Of a stretch of 6,855 nt of DNA, positions 1 to 6,252 are shown piece after piece. Made by a program: the position numbers and the translations under genes. The DNA comes from Legionellales bacterium (GTDB taxonomy: Bacteria; Pseudomonadota; Gammaproteobacteria; PIVX01). The notes below the pieces were generated by a model. That model was not told the DNA's origin. It ran no database searches and saw only the letters and a program-made list of their open reading frames with translations. The stretch covers positions 1 to 6,855 of the forward strand of contig JABSQI010000090.1 of assembly GCA_013215905.1 (NCBI GenBank). Direction: 5' to 3'. Every line of letters begins with the position of its first letter. Position 1 is the stretch's first letter.

Positions 1-379
1 ATGTGAGAATAATCCTGTATTTGTAGTTTTTATTTGAGGTTAGTTACATTTTAAGGCAATTTATCTAGATTTGTAATATGTTTATTACTCATCTCTTACA
101 AGTGATATATTATATTTGCTACAAAGAGTCATTATTTTTATACTGCTAAATAACGGTAGATTTCGATATCACATTTTATATAGTAATTTACTTACTAAAC
201 ATATAAATAGCTTCCTTACTTTATTTTTTAATAACGAAAAATAATTCAGCTGAGCATCTAGAAATAGTTATGAATTCCTCTATAGAATGTGATATAGTGC
301 TATTACTAAAATAAATAAATCATTGTCGATAAATACAAGATTATCTAGTAAGTGACTGATCGGCTTTACAGAAATAGAA
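1..379. other. Non-coding AT-rich region upstream of mutH
   Basis: I find no convincing reading frame or RNA gene in this stretch. It presumably holds the mutH promoter. A weak candidate pair is TTGTCG (323-328) and TAGTAA (346-351) with a 17-base spacer, but both boxes are poor and I do not list them separately. A ten-base inverted repeat, ATATCACATT (166-175) and AATGTGATAT (286-295), spans most of the region. A GATC site lies at 358-361, just before the mutH start. The region may also contain the end of a transcript from a gene to the left of the window, but no clear terminator is visible. Confidence 0.6.
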
Positions 380-1054
380 ATGTCTAAAGTAATACCTCCT
401 GATTCAATATCTTCTTTAGAAAATAAGTGTAATATAATTGCAGGTAAGACAATTGGACAACTTGCTAAAGAGCATAGTAGCTTAGTTCCAAAAGATTTGA
501 AACATTATAAAGGTTGGGTAGGGCAATTATTAGAAGATGTTTTAGGGGCTTATTCAGGTTCTAAACCAGTGCCAGACTTTGAACATCTGGGTATTGAGTT
601 AAAAACCATCCCTATTTCTAATAAACTTAAGCCTTTAGAGTCTACCTATATATGTACTATAAACATGCAGAATATCGAGCGGGAGTCATGGGATAATTCT
701 CTTGTTAAGAAAAAGATATCCCACATTCTTTGGGTTCCAATAATATCAACATTTGAAAATATATCCGAGCGTATCATTGCTGCACCAATATTTTGGAAAC
801 CATCTATAACAGAACTAGCCACTATTGAAAGAGATTGGCATGAGTTAATGGAGTATTTTTCTTTAGGAAATATTGAAGAGATTCATGGTAGGCTGGGAAC
901 TTTTTTACAGGTCAGACCAAAAGCATCAAATAGTAAATCTAGAAGAAAAGCAATTAATCATGTTGGGGAAATGTATGATACTTTACCTCGAGGATTTTAT
1001 TTTCGTGCTAGCTTTACCGAAACAATTCTAAAAAATAATTATTTACAGAATTGA
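380..1054 (+). CDS. mutH: DNA mismatch repair endonuclease MutH
   Basis: MutH is the cytoplasmic endonuclease of methyl-directed mismatch repair. Activated by MutS and MutL, it nicks the unmethylated strand at hemimethylated GATC. The 224 residues match the usual length (229 in E. coli) and align end to end with remembered E. coli MutH. All key residues are visible: KGWVG with Lys44, LLE with Glu52, the catalytic D-x6-E-x-K set Asp66, Glu73 and Lys75 in DFEHLGIELKTIP, RPK at 179-181, and RGFY at 204-207, whose Tyr207 matches the E. coli tyrosine that reads GATC. It therefore looks active. The ATG at 380 gives a normal N-terminus, although no Shine-Dalgarno is visible in the leader ACAGAAATAGAA. 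No mutS, mutL or dam is in the window, as is usual because mutH often stands apart. A Sau3AI-type restriction enzyme is the other member of the fold, but size and similarity favour MutH. Confidence 0.97.
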   Translation: MSKVIPPDSISSLENKCNIIAGKTIGQLAKEHSSLVPKDLKHYKGWVGQLLEDVLGAYSGSKPVPDFEHLGIELKTIPISNKLKPLESTYICTINMQNIERESWDNSLVKKKISHILWVPIISTFENISERIIAAPIFWKPSITELATIERDWHELMEYFSLGNIEEIHGRLGTFLQVRPKASNSKSRRKAINHVGEMYDTLPRGFYFRASFTETILKNNYLQN

Positions 1055-1103
1055 GGTATTAATCTTCAAAAACTAAAAAAAAATGGTGTGAATATTTTTT
1101 TGG

Positions 1104-1559
1104 ATGAAAAAAGCTAAAGTAAAATTTACAGAAATGATTAATAAAAGTATTTATTCTCTAAAAGAAAAATATGACGATAGTAAGACTGGTTCTGCTCATA
1201 TACATTTAGAGCAATTGCTAAGTGATAAAATAGAGATAGATGATCTTAGAGGAGTTGGAGCAACATATAAAATGTTATTTCAATATAATGTTGATGGAAA
1301 ATTTGTTAGAGATAATAAAGGTGTTGATTCATTGCAACTATATAATCAAGGTGTAAGCTCATCAAATATGGATGATTGTGGAATATCACCTAAAAATATG
1401 TTGGATGATGGTATGAATATATCTGAAATTTATAGTGGCGGTGTGGGGTTGAAAAGAATGTTTGAGGGTGGAATAACTAAGACCACACTAACAACATATG
1501 CATTAACAAGTGGAGGTAATCCATTTACTCACGCTCAGATAATTGATGTAACTGGTTGA
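1104..1559 (+). CDS. Hypothetical protein with decapeptide (G-hydrophobic) repeats
   Basis: I do not recognise this 151-residue protein. The N-terminal 40 residues are charged and probably helical. Residues 73-132 form six back-to-back ten-residue units, each starting with glycine (73, 83, 93, 103, 113, 123) followed by V, I or M, with an aliphatic residue at unit position 7 (L, M, M, I, M, L). More degenerate units precede them from about residue 42. Such short-period repeats usually build a solenoid or binding surface, so a protein-interaction role is plausible but unproven. There is no signal peptide or membrane segment, so it is probably cytoplasmic or exported by a route not visible in the sequence. 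It starts 49 bases after mutH on the same strand and could share its transcript. A stop at 1089-1091 excludes a longer form. Met11 (ATG at 1134) is an alternative start, and neither start has a good Shine-Dalgarno. Confidence 0.78.
   Translation: MKKAKVKFTEMINKSIYSLKEKYDDSKTGSAHIHLEQLLSDKIEIDDLRGVGATYKMLFQYNVDGKFVRDNKGVDSLQLYNQGVSSSNMDDCGISPKNMLDDGMNISEIYSGGVGLKRMFEGGITKTTLTTYALTSGGNPFTHAQIIDVTG
1227..1499 (+). repeat. Decapeptide repeat array in the 151-residue protein
   Basis: This is a protein-level repeat. The regular core (1320-1499) is six units of exactly 30 bases: GVDSLQLYNQ, GVSSSNMDDC, GISPKNMLDD, GMNISEIYSG, GVGLKRMFEG and GITKTTLTTY. Three weaker units precede it: KIEIDDLRGV, GATYKMLFQY and an 11-residue one starting NVDGKF. 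Position 1 is nearly always glycine, position 2 aliphatic and position 7 L/M/I/V, often followed by an aromatic. The DNA of the units is not alike, so the array is old and selected at protein level rather than a recent tandem duplication. Confidence 0.72.
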
Positions 1560-1765
1560 ACATACAAGTACTACTAACACCTAATTTTTTCACAATATTA
1601 TTTATAATTTAAGAAGAACTAAATTGGAATAATGATGTTTATGACCGATAGGATTTGTGTAAAAAATTAATAAATAAATTATTTTGGTAAATCCAATCAA
1701 ACATTCTCTGTGAAATTATTGGGAAATATTTCATCATTCGTGATTTTGAATTTATAAACATTCTA
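1560..1765. other. Spacer between convergent genes
   Basis: These 206 bases separate two genes that run toward each other, so transcription must end here from both sides. I see no GC-rich hairpin followed by a T-run on either strand. The best inverted repeat is TGAAAT (1711-1716) with ATTTCA (1728-1733), which is too short and AT-rich to call a terminator. No ORF or RNA gene is apparent. Confidence 0.5.
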
Positions 1766-2686
1766 TCAAATATCTAAAACTGATTTAGCAATTTGAATAT
1801 CTTGTACTGCAATACCAGTTAGATCAGTAATAGTAATTTGTTCCTCATTAGTTCTGCCTAATGAATTGTTTGCTATAACCTGACCTAATTCCACTAGCTT
1901 ATCTTTAGATATTATCTTCTTATGAAAAGCATAGCTTATTTCTCCATGATCGATACACTGCTCTTTACTGTCCAGACAAATAATATCAGCTTTTTTAAGA
2001 ATTTCTGGATTAAGCTCTATTTTTCCTGGGGAGTCTGCTCCAATTGCTGTTATATGTGTTCCTGGGAGTAAATAAGTATCAGTCAGCACTGGCTCCTTTG
2101 CAGAGGTTGTTGTTATAATCAAATTACAATTTCTAACTATCTCTGATCCTGATTGTGCTATACGTACTTTAAAGCCCCTTTTTTCCATTTTCCTTTTATA
2201 TTGAAAATTTTTTTGCTCTGAACGTCCCCAAACAAATACAATTCTACAATCTGTTATATTCTTTAATATATCTAACTGCATTTCAGCTTGTTGCCCATTA
2301 CCTATTATTCCTATAGATTTAATATTTTTTGGAGCAAGATATTTTGCAGATATAAGACCTGCAGTTGCTGTCCTTAGTTGGGTTAAGTAACCTTGGTCTT
2401 CTAAAATTCCAATAGGTGCCCCTGTGATTGTAGAGATAACAATAATTATGCCATTTAGTGGTAGAGAATCAAGTCCTCCTGCAATTTTAGTTACCCATAT
2501 TGTGTCATTTTCAATTAAGCCATACTTAATGTGGTATGAGCCTGGAGGTTTTTTTTGTTCAATATATCCAACGGGAGGGGTATCAACTTTTCGAAGGCTA
2601 TATAGCTTGAAACCTTCTTCTTGCATAGTAATAATTTTGTTAAGGTTAATTCTTTTTTTTATTTGGGATAGGTCTAGAATTTGCAT
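1766..2686 (-). CDS. Ornithine cyclodeaminase/mu-crystallin family protein
   Basis: This is a cytoplasmic NAD(P)-dependent enzyme of the family that includes ornithine cyclodeaminase, archaeal alanine dehydrogenase, ketimine reductase (mu-crystallin), SbnB and EutC-like proteins. At 306 residues it is close to the usual 310-350. Visible landmarks are Lys67 in WVTKIAGG, Arg105 in LRTATAG, the dinucleotide-binding loop GIIGNGQQA (126-134), the GADSPGKIEL segment (216-225) whose Asp218 matches the catalytic aspartate of Pseudomonas ornithine cyclodeaminase, and the C-terminal ITDLTGIAVQD (286-296). With these residues kept it is probably active, but they do not separate cyclodeaminase from alanine dehydrogenase or imine reductase, so the substrate stays open. 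It begins 11 bases after the stop of the upstream exported-protein gene, so the two are probably co-transcribed. No proline or arginine catabolism genes, and no siderophore genes, lie nearby. Confidence 0.93.
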   Translation of the reverse strand: MQILDLSQIKKRINLNKIITMQEEGFKLYSLRKVDTPPVGYIEQKKPPGSYHIKYGLIENDTIWVTKIAGGLDSLPLNGIIIVISTITGAPIGILEDQGYLTQLRTATAGLISAKYLAPKNIKSIGIIGNGQQAEMQLDILKNITDCRIVFVWGRSEQKNFQYKRKMEKRGFKVRIAQSGSEIVRNCNLIITTTSAKEPVLTDTYLLPGTHITAIGADSPGKIELNPEILKKADIICLDSKEQCIDHGEISYAFHKKIISKDKLVELGQVIANNSLGRTNEEQITITDLTGIAVQDIQIAKSVLDI

Positions 2687-2697
2687 TATTTATTGTA

Positions 2698-4392
2698 CTA
2701 ATATAGCAAGCTATATGAAATAGCTTCATTTGATTTGTAGGAATAATTATATAAATCAATTATTTCTATACTACCTGCTTCTTGGATTTTGTTCAACCCA
2801 ATTTCGAATTCGGAAATTCCAGCGTTTAGACCTAATTTTAATGTTTTTGAATTATTATGTTCATTATCTGATAAACGATATCTTATTTTTAATGATATGA
2901 TCTTATCGTCATTAAGATCATTGCCTTGCATTAATTCTTTGCTATTAGATACAGTATATGATGCTTCTATTAAGAAAGCTGAAGGTTCAATTCCTTTATT
3001 ATATAAAGACTCATTCAATACTATACTACTTGTATGTAAAAATTTTACTATTCTTAATGGATCTGCACGAAATTTTTTCGCTAGCATTTTAACATATGGC
3101 GATTTAGTTAAATTATCCGAATAATCTATGATATCATCAATAAAATATTTTTTCCATCTAGCAATGGAAACTGATTGCCCTATAACAAAACAGCTTTTAT
3201 CATAAAGTATTTTATTATTTTTTATATCTTTTAGATAAATTGGCCCCTTGTATTCGATTGAATTAATAAAAGAAAATTTTTTGACTGCATCTAATTGTTC
3301 TTTTTTTAAGGTAGTATCACTTATTATTTCTATTGTTGCATCAGTATTAAAATTTAATGAGGCTCCTACTTGCTTTAAAAATAGGCCTGTATTTTGTATT
3401 TTTGCGATATTATTTGAGTCTATAGTTTCTATATCATAGTGGATATATGAAATTTTTGCTTCTACATTAGATATCGCTTCAGTTTCGATTCCAAAAATAT
3501 TATTAATTTGGAGTTTAGCTTCTGTACCTGCTTCTGCGTTAATGGTAGAGCCTGCTTCCCATATCTTTATATGATTGTGGTCATTAATATGTAATTTTTC
3601 TTTTAATTTTCTTTTAAGAAATTCTTTTTTGCTATATTTGTCTTTATGATCTCTAGTGAAATTTAAGAGAGATTCTGCTAAAAAATGACCAGTGTCATTT
3701 TTATTAAAAATTGATGAATAAAATTCTGTTTTCTTAGCTTCTCTATCAACAAATAAATACTTGCCTTTGGCAGAGATATTTGGTTCTATAAAAATATCAA
3801 TACCAATATTCATTAATTCTAGGTTACTAATAATATTTTTTAGTGGACTATTTATATGGGACACTGCGATCTTAAGTCCAGCACCTCCTGATGTATCAGC
3901 GCTAAATCCGTACATTTTGTATAATGCAAACGTGTATGGAGATATCTTATTTATATGATTGTTTTTTCTTTCTATAATTCCAAATTTTTGATATGAAAAT
4001 CCTCCTTGACTACGTAGCTTTGTTCTTAATGAAAAAAAAGGGAATATTTGCTGTCCAGTTTCTAATTCAAATTCGGAAAATATTTTACACATTTTAGACT
4101 GAGATAATATTATCATATCCCCTAAATTATTAACTGTTGTAAATGTATTCCTAAATAGTTCTAATATTTCTGGTTCGCATAAATTGTTTTTATTATATAG
4201 TTTATATATTTTATTAATGCTGTAGTTATATAGAGGTGTATTATCTTGAGTTCCTGTTTTAGGTGAGCTGGCTTTTTGTTTTAAGGTGGTATATTTTTCT
4301 TTAATTTTATTTATGGGAATGTTGTGCTTATCAACTTCCATATAAAAATACGATAATATAAATATTAATAGCAGGGTGAATACTATTTTCAT
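2698..4392 (-). CDS. Exported or membrane-anchored hypothetical protein, 564 residues
   Basis: I do not recognise this protein. Residues 3-17 (IVFTLLLIFILSYFY, after Met-Lys) form a hydrophobic export signal with no clear signal-peptidase site and no lipobox, so an inner-membrane anchor with the rest in the periplasm is as likely as secretion. Residues 21-50 are a polar linker. The body has few cysteines (72, 102, 401) and two strand-rich stretches, about 275-360 (AGSTINAEAGTEAKL, GLFLKQVGASLNF) and about 470-564, separated by more helical, lysine-rich parts (250-268, 362-372, 430-455). It ends in alternating aromatics and Tyr, which is not enough to call a beta-barrel. The ATG at 4392 has the clearest ribosome binding site in the window, TAAGGA at 4402-4397. 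It is the first gene of a probable two-gene operon with the cyclodeaminase-family gene. The reading frame is intact throughout and base composition matches the neighbours. Confidence 0.88.
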   Translation of the reverse strand: MKIVFTLLLIFILSYFYMEVDKHNIPINKIKEKYTTLKQKASSPKTGTQDNTPLYNYSINKIYKLYNKNNLCEPEILELFRNTFTTVNNLGDMIILSQSKMCKIFSEFELETGQQIFPFFSLRTKLRSQGGFSYQKFGIIERKNNHINKISPYTFALYKMYGFSADTSGGAGLKIAVSHINSPLKNIISNLELMNIGIDIFIEPNISAKGKYLFVDREAKKTEFYSSIFNKNDTGHFLAESLLNFTRDHKDKYSKKEFLKRKLKEKLHINDHNHIKIWEAGSTINAEAGTEAKLQINNIFGIETEAISNVEAKISYIHYDIETIDSNNIAKIQNTGLFLKQVGASLNFNTDATIEIISDTTLKKEQLDAVKKFSFINSIEYKGPIYLKDIKNNKILYDKSCFVIGQSVSIARWKKYFIDDIIDYSDNLTKSPYVKMLAKKFRADPLRIVKFLHTSSIVLNESLYNKGIEPSAFLIEASYTVSNSKELMQGNDLNDDKIISLKIRYRLSDNEHNNSKTLKLGLNAGISEFEIGLNKIQEAGSIEIIDLYNYSYKSNEAISYSLLY

Positions 4393-4396
4393 GCAT

Positions 4397-4402
4397 TCCT
4401 TA
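4397..4402 (-). promoter_or_regulatory. Shine-Dalgarno of the exported-protein gene
   Basis: Read on the minus strand, TAAGGA lies four bases before the ATG at 4392. It is the only good Shine-Dalgarno among the genes here and fixes that start. A nearer upstream ATG (4396-4394) is out of frame. Confidence 0.6.
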
Positions 4403-4447
4403 CATGTTAAAATATAAATTGATTAGTTAATATGTCATTAAACAAGA

Positions 4448-4453
4448 ATTATA
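4448..4453 (-). promoter_or_regulatory. Candidate -10 box of the minus-strand operon
   Basis: Minus-strand TATAAT matches the sigma-70 consensus exactly and lies 55 bases before the ATG at 4392. The -35 region 17 bases upstream (AATATT) is poor. In DNA this AT-rich the hexamer occurs often by chance, so this is only the best candidate. Confidence 0.3.
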
Positions 4454-4555
4454 TTTTTCATTCAATAAAAAATATTATTTTGAGACATTGTTGATTTAAA
4501 AATATTCATTTGTAGTTAATTAATATTGTCATCAAAAAGATAAAGGATAGACAAA

Positions 4556-4577
4556 TCAATAATAATATAATTATTGA
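4556..4577. repeat. Inverted repeat TCAATAAT-N6-ATTATTGA
   Basis: Two perfect eight-base arms (4556-4563 and 4570-4577) flank a six-base spacer, mid-way between the divergent genes. It could be an operator for a dimeric regulator or a weak hairpin. It has no T-run, so it is not a terminator. A chance origin is possible given the AT content. Confidence 0.35.
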
Positions 4578-4750
4578 GGCCTTAATAAATACTGAGATAA
4601 TTTATAAAATATATGTTATAGAGATAAATTTTAGATAAAAGTTAGGGTTGAAAGAATACTATTGCTGGGATATTTGTTTTGATCTATAAAAATTTACACC
4701 TATAAATGTCTAAGTCTTATCATATTTGGTAAACAGTTCCCAAATTTGGC

Positions 4751-4805
4751 ATACTAATCTACATATTTTAAATTACTTTTAATATACTAATGAATTTATA
4801 CTAAT
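4751..4805 (+). repeat. Three ATACTAAT direct repeats upstream of the SDR gene
   Basis: ATACTAAT occurs at 4751-4758, 4784-4791 and 4798-4805. The last two extend to TATACTAAT and are 14 bases apart. A near-copy in the opposite direction (ATTAGTAA) follows at 4812-4819. The repeats sit 36-90 bases before the SDR start, where an operator or promoter is expected. Each TATACT also resembles a -10 box, so the repeats may be overlapping promoter elements, although no good -35 accompanies them. Confidence 0.45.
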
Positions 4806-4817
4806 ATTTTATTAGTA
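4799..4817 (+). promoter_or_regulatory. Eight-base palindrome in the SDR leader
   Basis: TACTAATA (4799-4806) and TATTAGTA (4810-4817) are perfect inverted arms around TTT, ending 23 bases before the SDR ATG. It overlaps the third ATACTAAT copy. It could be an operator half-site pair or a weak leader hairpin; position and symmetry suggest regulation, but nothing identifies a regulator. Confidence 0.4.
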
Positions 4818-4840
4818 AGAATGATATTGTTTTTTTAGAA

Positions 4841-5644
4841 ATGAATAGAATAAAGAAAAAAATAGCTTTAATTACTGGTGCCAGTAGAGGGATTGGGGCA
4901 AAAACAGCAGAACTTTTTGCCGAAGAGGGAGCCACAGTGATAATTTGCGATATCCTAGTAGATGAAGGAAAAGAGCTTGCTCAAACAATAGATGGTTATT
5001 TTTATGAGTTGAATGTTGGAGATGAAGAAAATTGGGAAAAAATTAGAGAACAAATTTATAGCAAATTTGGTAAATTAGATATTCTATTTAATAATGCTGG
5101 TATAATTGGTGTTAATGGTAAGATTGAATCACAAGATCCAGAACATATCTCTATGGAGTCTTGGCATCATATACATGAGGTTAATCTAGATGGCGTATTT
5201 CTAGGTTGTAAGTATGGGATAGAACTTATGAAGAGGCATGGTGGTTCTATTATTAATATGTCATCCAGATCAGGAATTGTAGGGATCCCTGAAGCGAGTG
5301 CGTATGCTTCTAGTAAAGCTGCAATTCGTAATCATACTAAAACTGTTGCACTATACTGCGCAAAACAAAAGTATAATATTCGCTGTAATTCAATTCATCC
5401 AGGTGCGATACTTACTGATCTATGGTCTCCTATGTTAGGAAACGATGATAAAGAACGTCAAGAAAACATATTGAATATAGAAGCAGGAATTCCTATTGGA
5501 AAAATGGGTGAGTCTTTAGATGTGGCATATGCAGTACTGTATTTGGGTTCTGATGAGTCAAAATATGTTACAGGTGCAGAATTGGTAATAGATGGGGGTA
5601 TACTTGCTGGAAGTAGTGCAAGTCCAAGGTCTAAGCAGAAATAA
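4841..5644 (+). CDS. Classical SDR family NAD(H)-dependent oxidoreductase
   Basis: This is a short-chain dehydrogenase/reductase that interconverts an alcohol and a ketone using a nicotinamide cofactor in the cytoplasm. All classical landmarks are present: TGASRGIG (12-19), an acidic residue at the end of strand 2 (Asp37 in ICDI) that favours NAD(H) over NADP(H), NNAG (84-87), Asn115, and the catalytic Ser142, Tyr155 and Lys159 in S-x12-Y-x3-K spacing, then HPG (186-188) and the C-terminal DGG (251-253). At 267 residues it is slightly longer than the usual 250; the excess is a polar tail, GSSASPRSKQK. The stretch CAKQKYNIRCNSIHP resembles 3-beta/17-beta-hydroxysteroid dehydrogenases of Comamonas type, but that similarity does not prove a steroid substrate. 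The ATG at 4841 leads straight into the first strand as expected; no Shine-Dalgarno is visible. The gene stands alone, divergent from the minus-strand operon. Confidence 0.95.
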   Translation: MNRIKKKIALITGASRGIGAKTAELFAEEGATVIICDILVDEGKELAQTIDGYFYELNVGDEENWEKIREQIYSKFGKLDILFNNAGIIGVNGKIESQDPEHISMESWHHIHEVNLDGVFLGCKYGIELMKRHGGSIINMSSRSGIVGIPEASAYASSKAAIRNHTKTVALYCAKQKYNIRCNSIHPGAILTDLWSPMLGNDDKERQENILNIEAGIPIGKMGESLDVAYAVLYLGSDESKYVTGAELVIDGGILAGSSASPRSKQK

Positions 5645-5679
5645 TGAAATATCTAATGTATTTGTATAGAATAGATTCA

Positions 5680-5695
5680 TGCATATTATTATGCA
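5680..5695 (+). repeat. Hairpin-forming palindrome after the SDR gene
   Basis: TGCATA (5680-5685) and TATGCA (5690-5695) form a perfect six-base stem with a four-base TTAT loop, 35 bases after the SDR stop. It lacks a GC-rich stem and a T-run, so it is a poor intrinsic terminator. It also lies 23 bases before the next start and could act as an operator there. Confidence 0.35.
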
Positions 5696-5718
5696 ATAAC
5701 TACAATGAATAAAATACT

Positions 5719-6108
5719 ATGACTCGAAAAGAAGAATATATCCAATTTATACTAGAGTATTTGAGAAGGGTAAATGATGATGAATATATTCCTAATTATC
5801 CTGCAGATAATTTACCGAAAGAAGACAAAATAATTGCAGATGCCATAGAAGAAATGCATGAAAGAAGCAAAATTGATATTCACCAGCATGGGTATACCAA
5901 TACTCCTTCATTCAAAAATACTAAGTTAGCCCCATCCGTATTTATAAATGATCTACAAAAAACTGCCGATAGGTTTAGAAATGATAGTACATCAAACTGG
6001 CGTGATATTCCAGCTCTTATTGATATGCGCTCAAAAGTATATATACAAAGTAAGCAGAAAATATCTAGTAATATAGAGTATCAGTCTTTAAATGAAGAAA
6101 GTATTTAA
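5719..6108 (+). CDS. Hypothetical protein, 129 residues (probable N-terminal part of a split gene)
   Basis: I do not recognise this protein. It is polar, with a helical N-terminus (EEYIQFILEYLRRV, 5-18), an acidic helix (EDKIIADAIEEMHERS, 35-50), and a lysine/serine-rich end. There is no signal peptide or membrane segment. The ATG at 5719 has no Shine-Dalgarno. The coding character is reasonable: an intact frame in AT-rich DNA with varied amino acids and no homopolymer composition. It ends at UAA (6106-6108), after which the same frame stays open to 6510. It is thus either a short complete protein or, more likely, the front part of a gene broken by a nonsense mutation. It lies 74 bases after the SDR gene on the same strand. 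Confidence 0.65.
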   Translation: MTRKEEYIQFILEYLRRVNDDEYIPNYPADNLPKEDKIIADAIEEMHERSKIDIHQHGYTNTPSFKNTKLAPSVFINDLQKTADRFRNDSTSNWRDIPALIDMRSKVYIQSKQKISSNIEYQSLNEESI

Positions 6109-6252
6109 TATGATTATAATAATGTTCCTAATCTGATTTCAGATGTTGATGAGTATGATGACTTAATTTTCGATATTAACCACATTTTAAAAAACAAAAC
6201 ATTAACTGAGGCATATAACAATAAAAGAAAAAATAAAAATTTTTTCCAATTC

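Larger units (their letters stand above)
4393..4840. other. Divergent intergenic region with several short repeats
   Basis: These 448 bases separate the minus-strand operon from the plus-strand SDR gene, so two outward promoters are expected. No ORF or RNA gene is convincing. Contents: a TATAAT box facing left near 4448-4453, an inverted repeat TCAATAAT/ATTATTGA at 4556-4577, three copies of ATACTAAT between 4751 and 4805, and an eight-base hairpin at 4799-4817. All repeats are AT-only or nearly so, and some will be chance in DNA of this composition. Confidence 0.6.

Noticed and set aside
365..1135. Shared 11-mer TTTACAGAAAT before the mutH start (365-375) and near the Met11 codon of the next gene (1125-1135)
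   Set aside because: The second copy lies inside the coding sequence and two copies of an AT-rich 11-mer are weak evidence. It is probably chance, although it slightly supports Met11 as an alternative start.
380..1559. A restriction or defence system made of the MutH-like nuclease and its neighbour
   Set aside because: The nuclease matches housekeeping MutH along its full length, including the residues for GATC recognition. No methyltransferase is present, and the neighbour has no defence-related motif.
1711..1733. Possible terminator hairpin TGAAAT...ATTTCA between convergent genes
   Set aside because: The stem is only six AT-rich pairs with a long loop and no following T-run on either strand.
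2424..3958. Plus-strand ORFs at 2424-2723, 2789-3124, 3248-3439 and 3761-3958
   Set aside because: They lie antisense inside two convincing minus-strand genes. Their translations have shadow-like composition (runs of I, S, F and L) and no family motifs.
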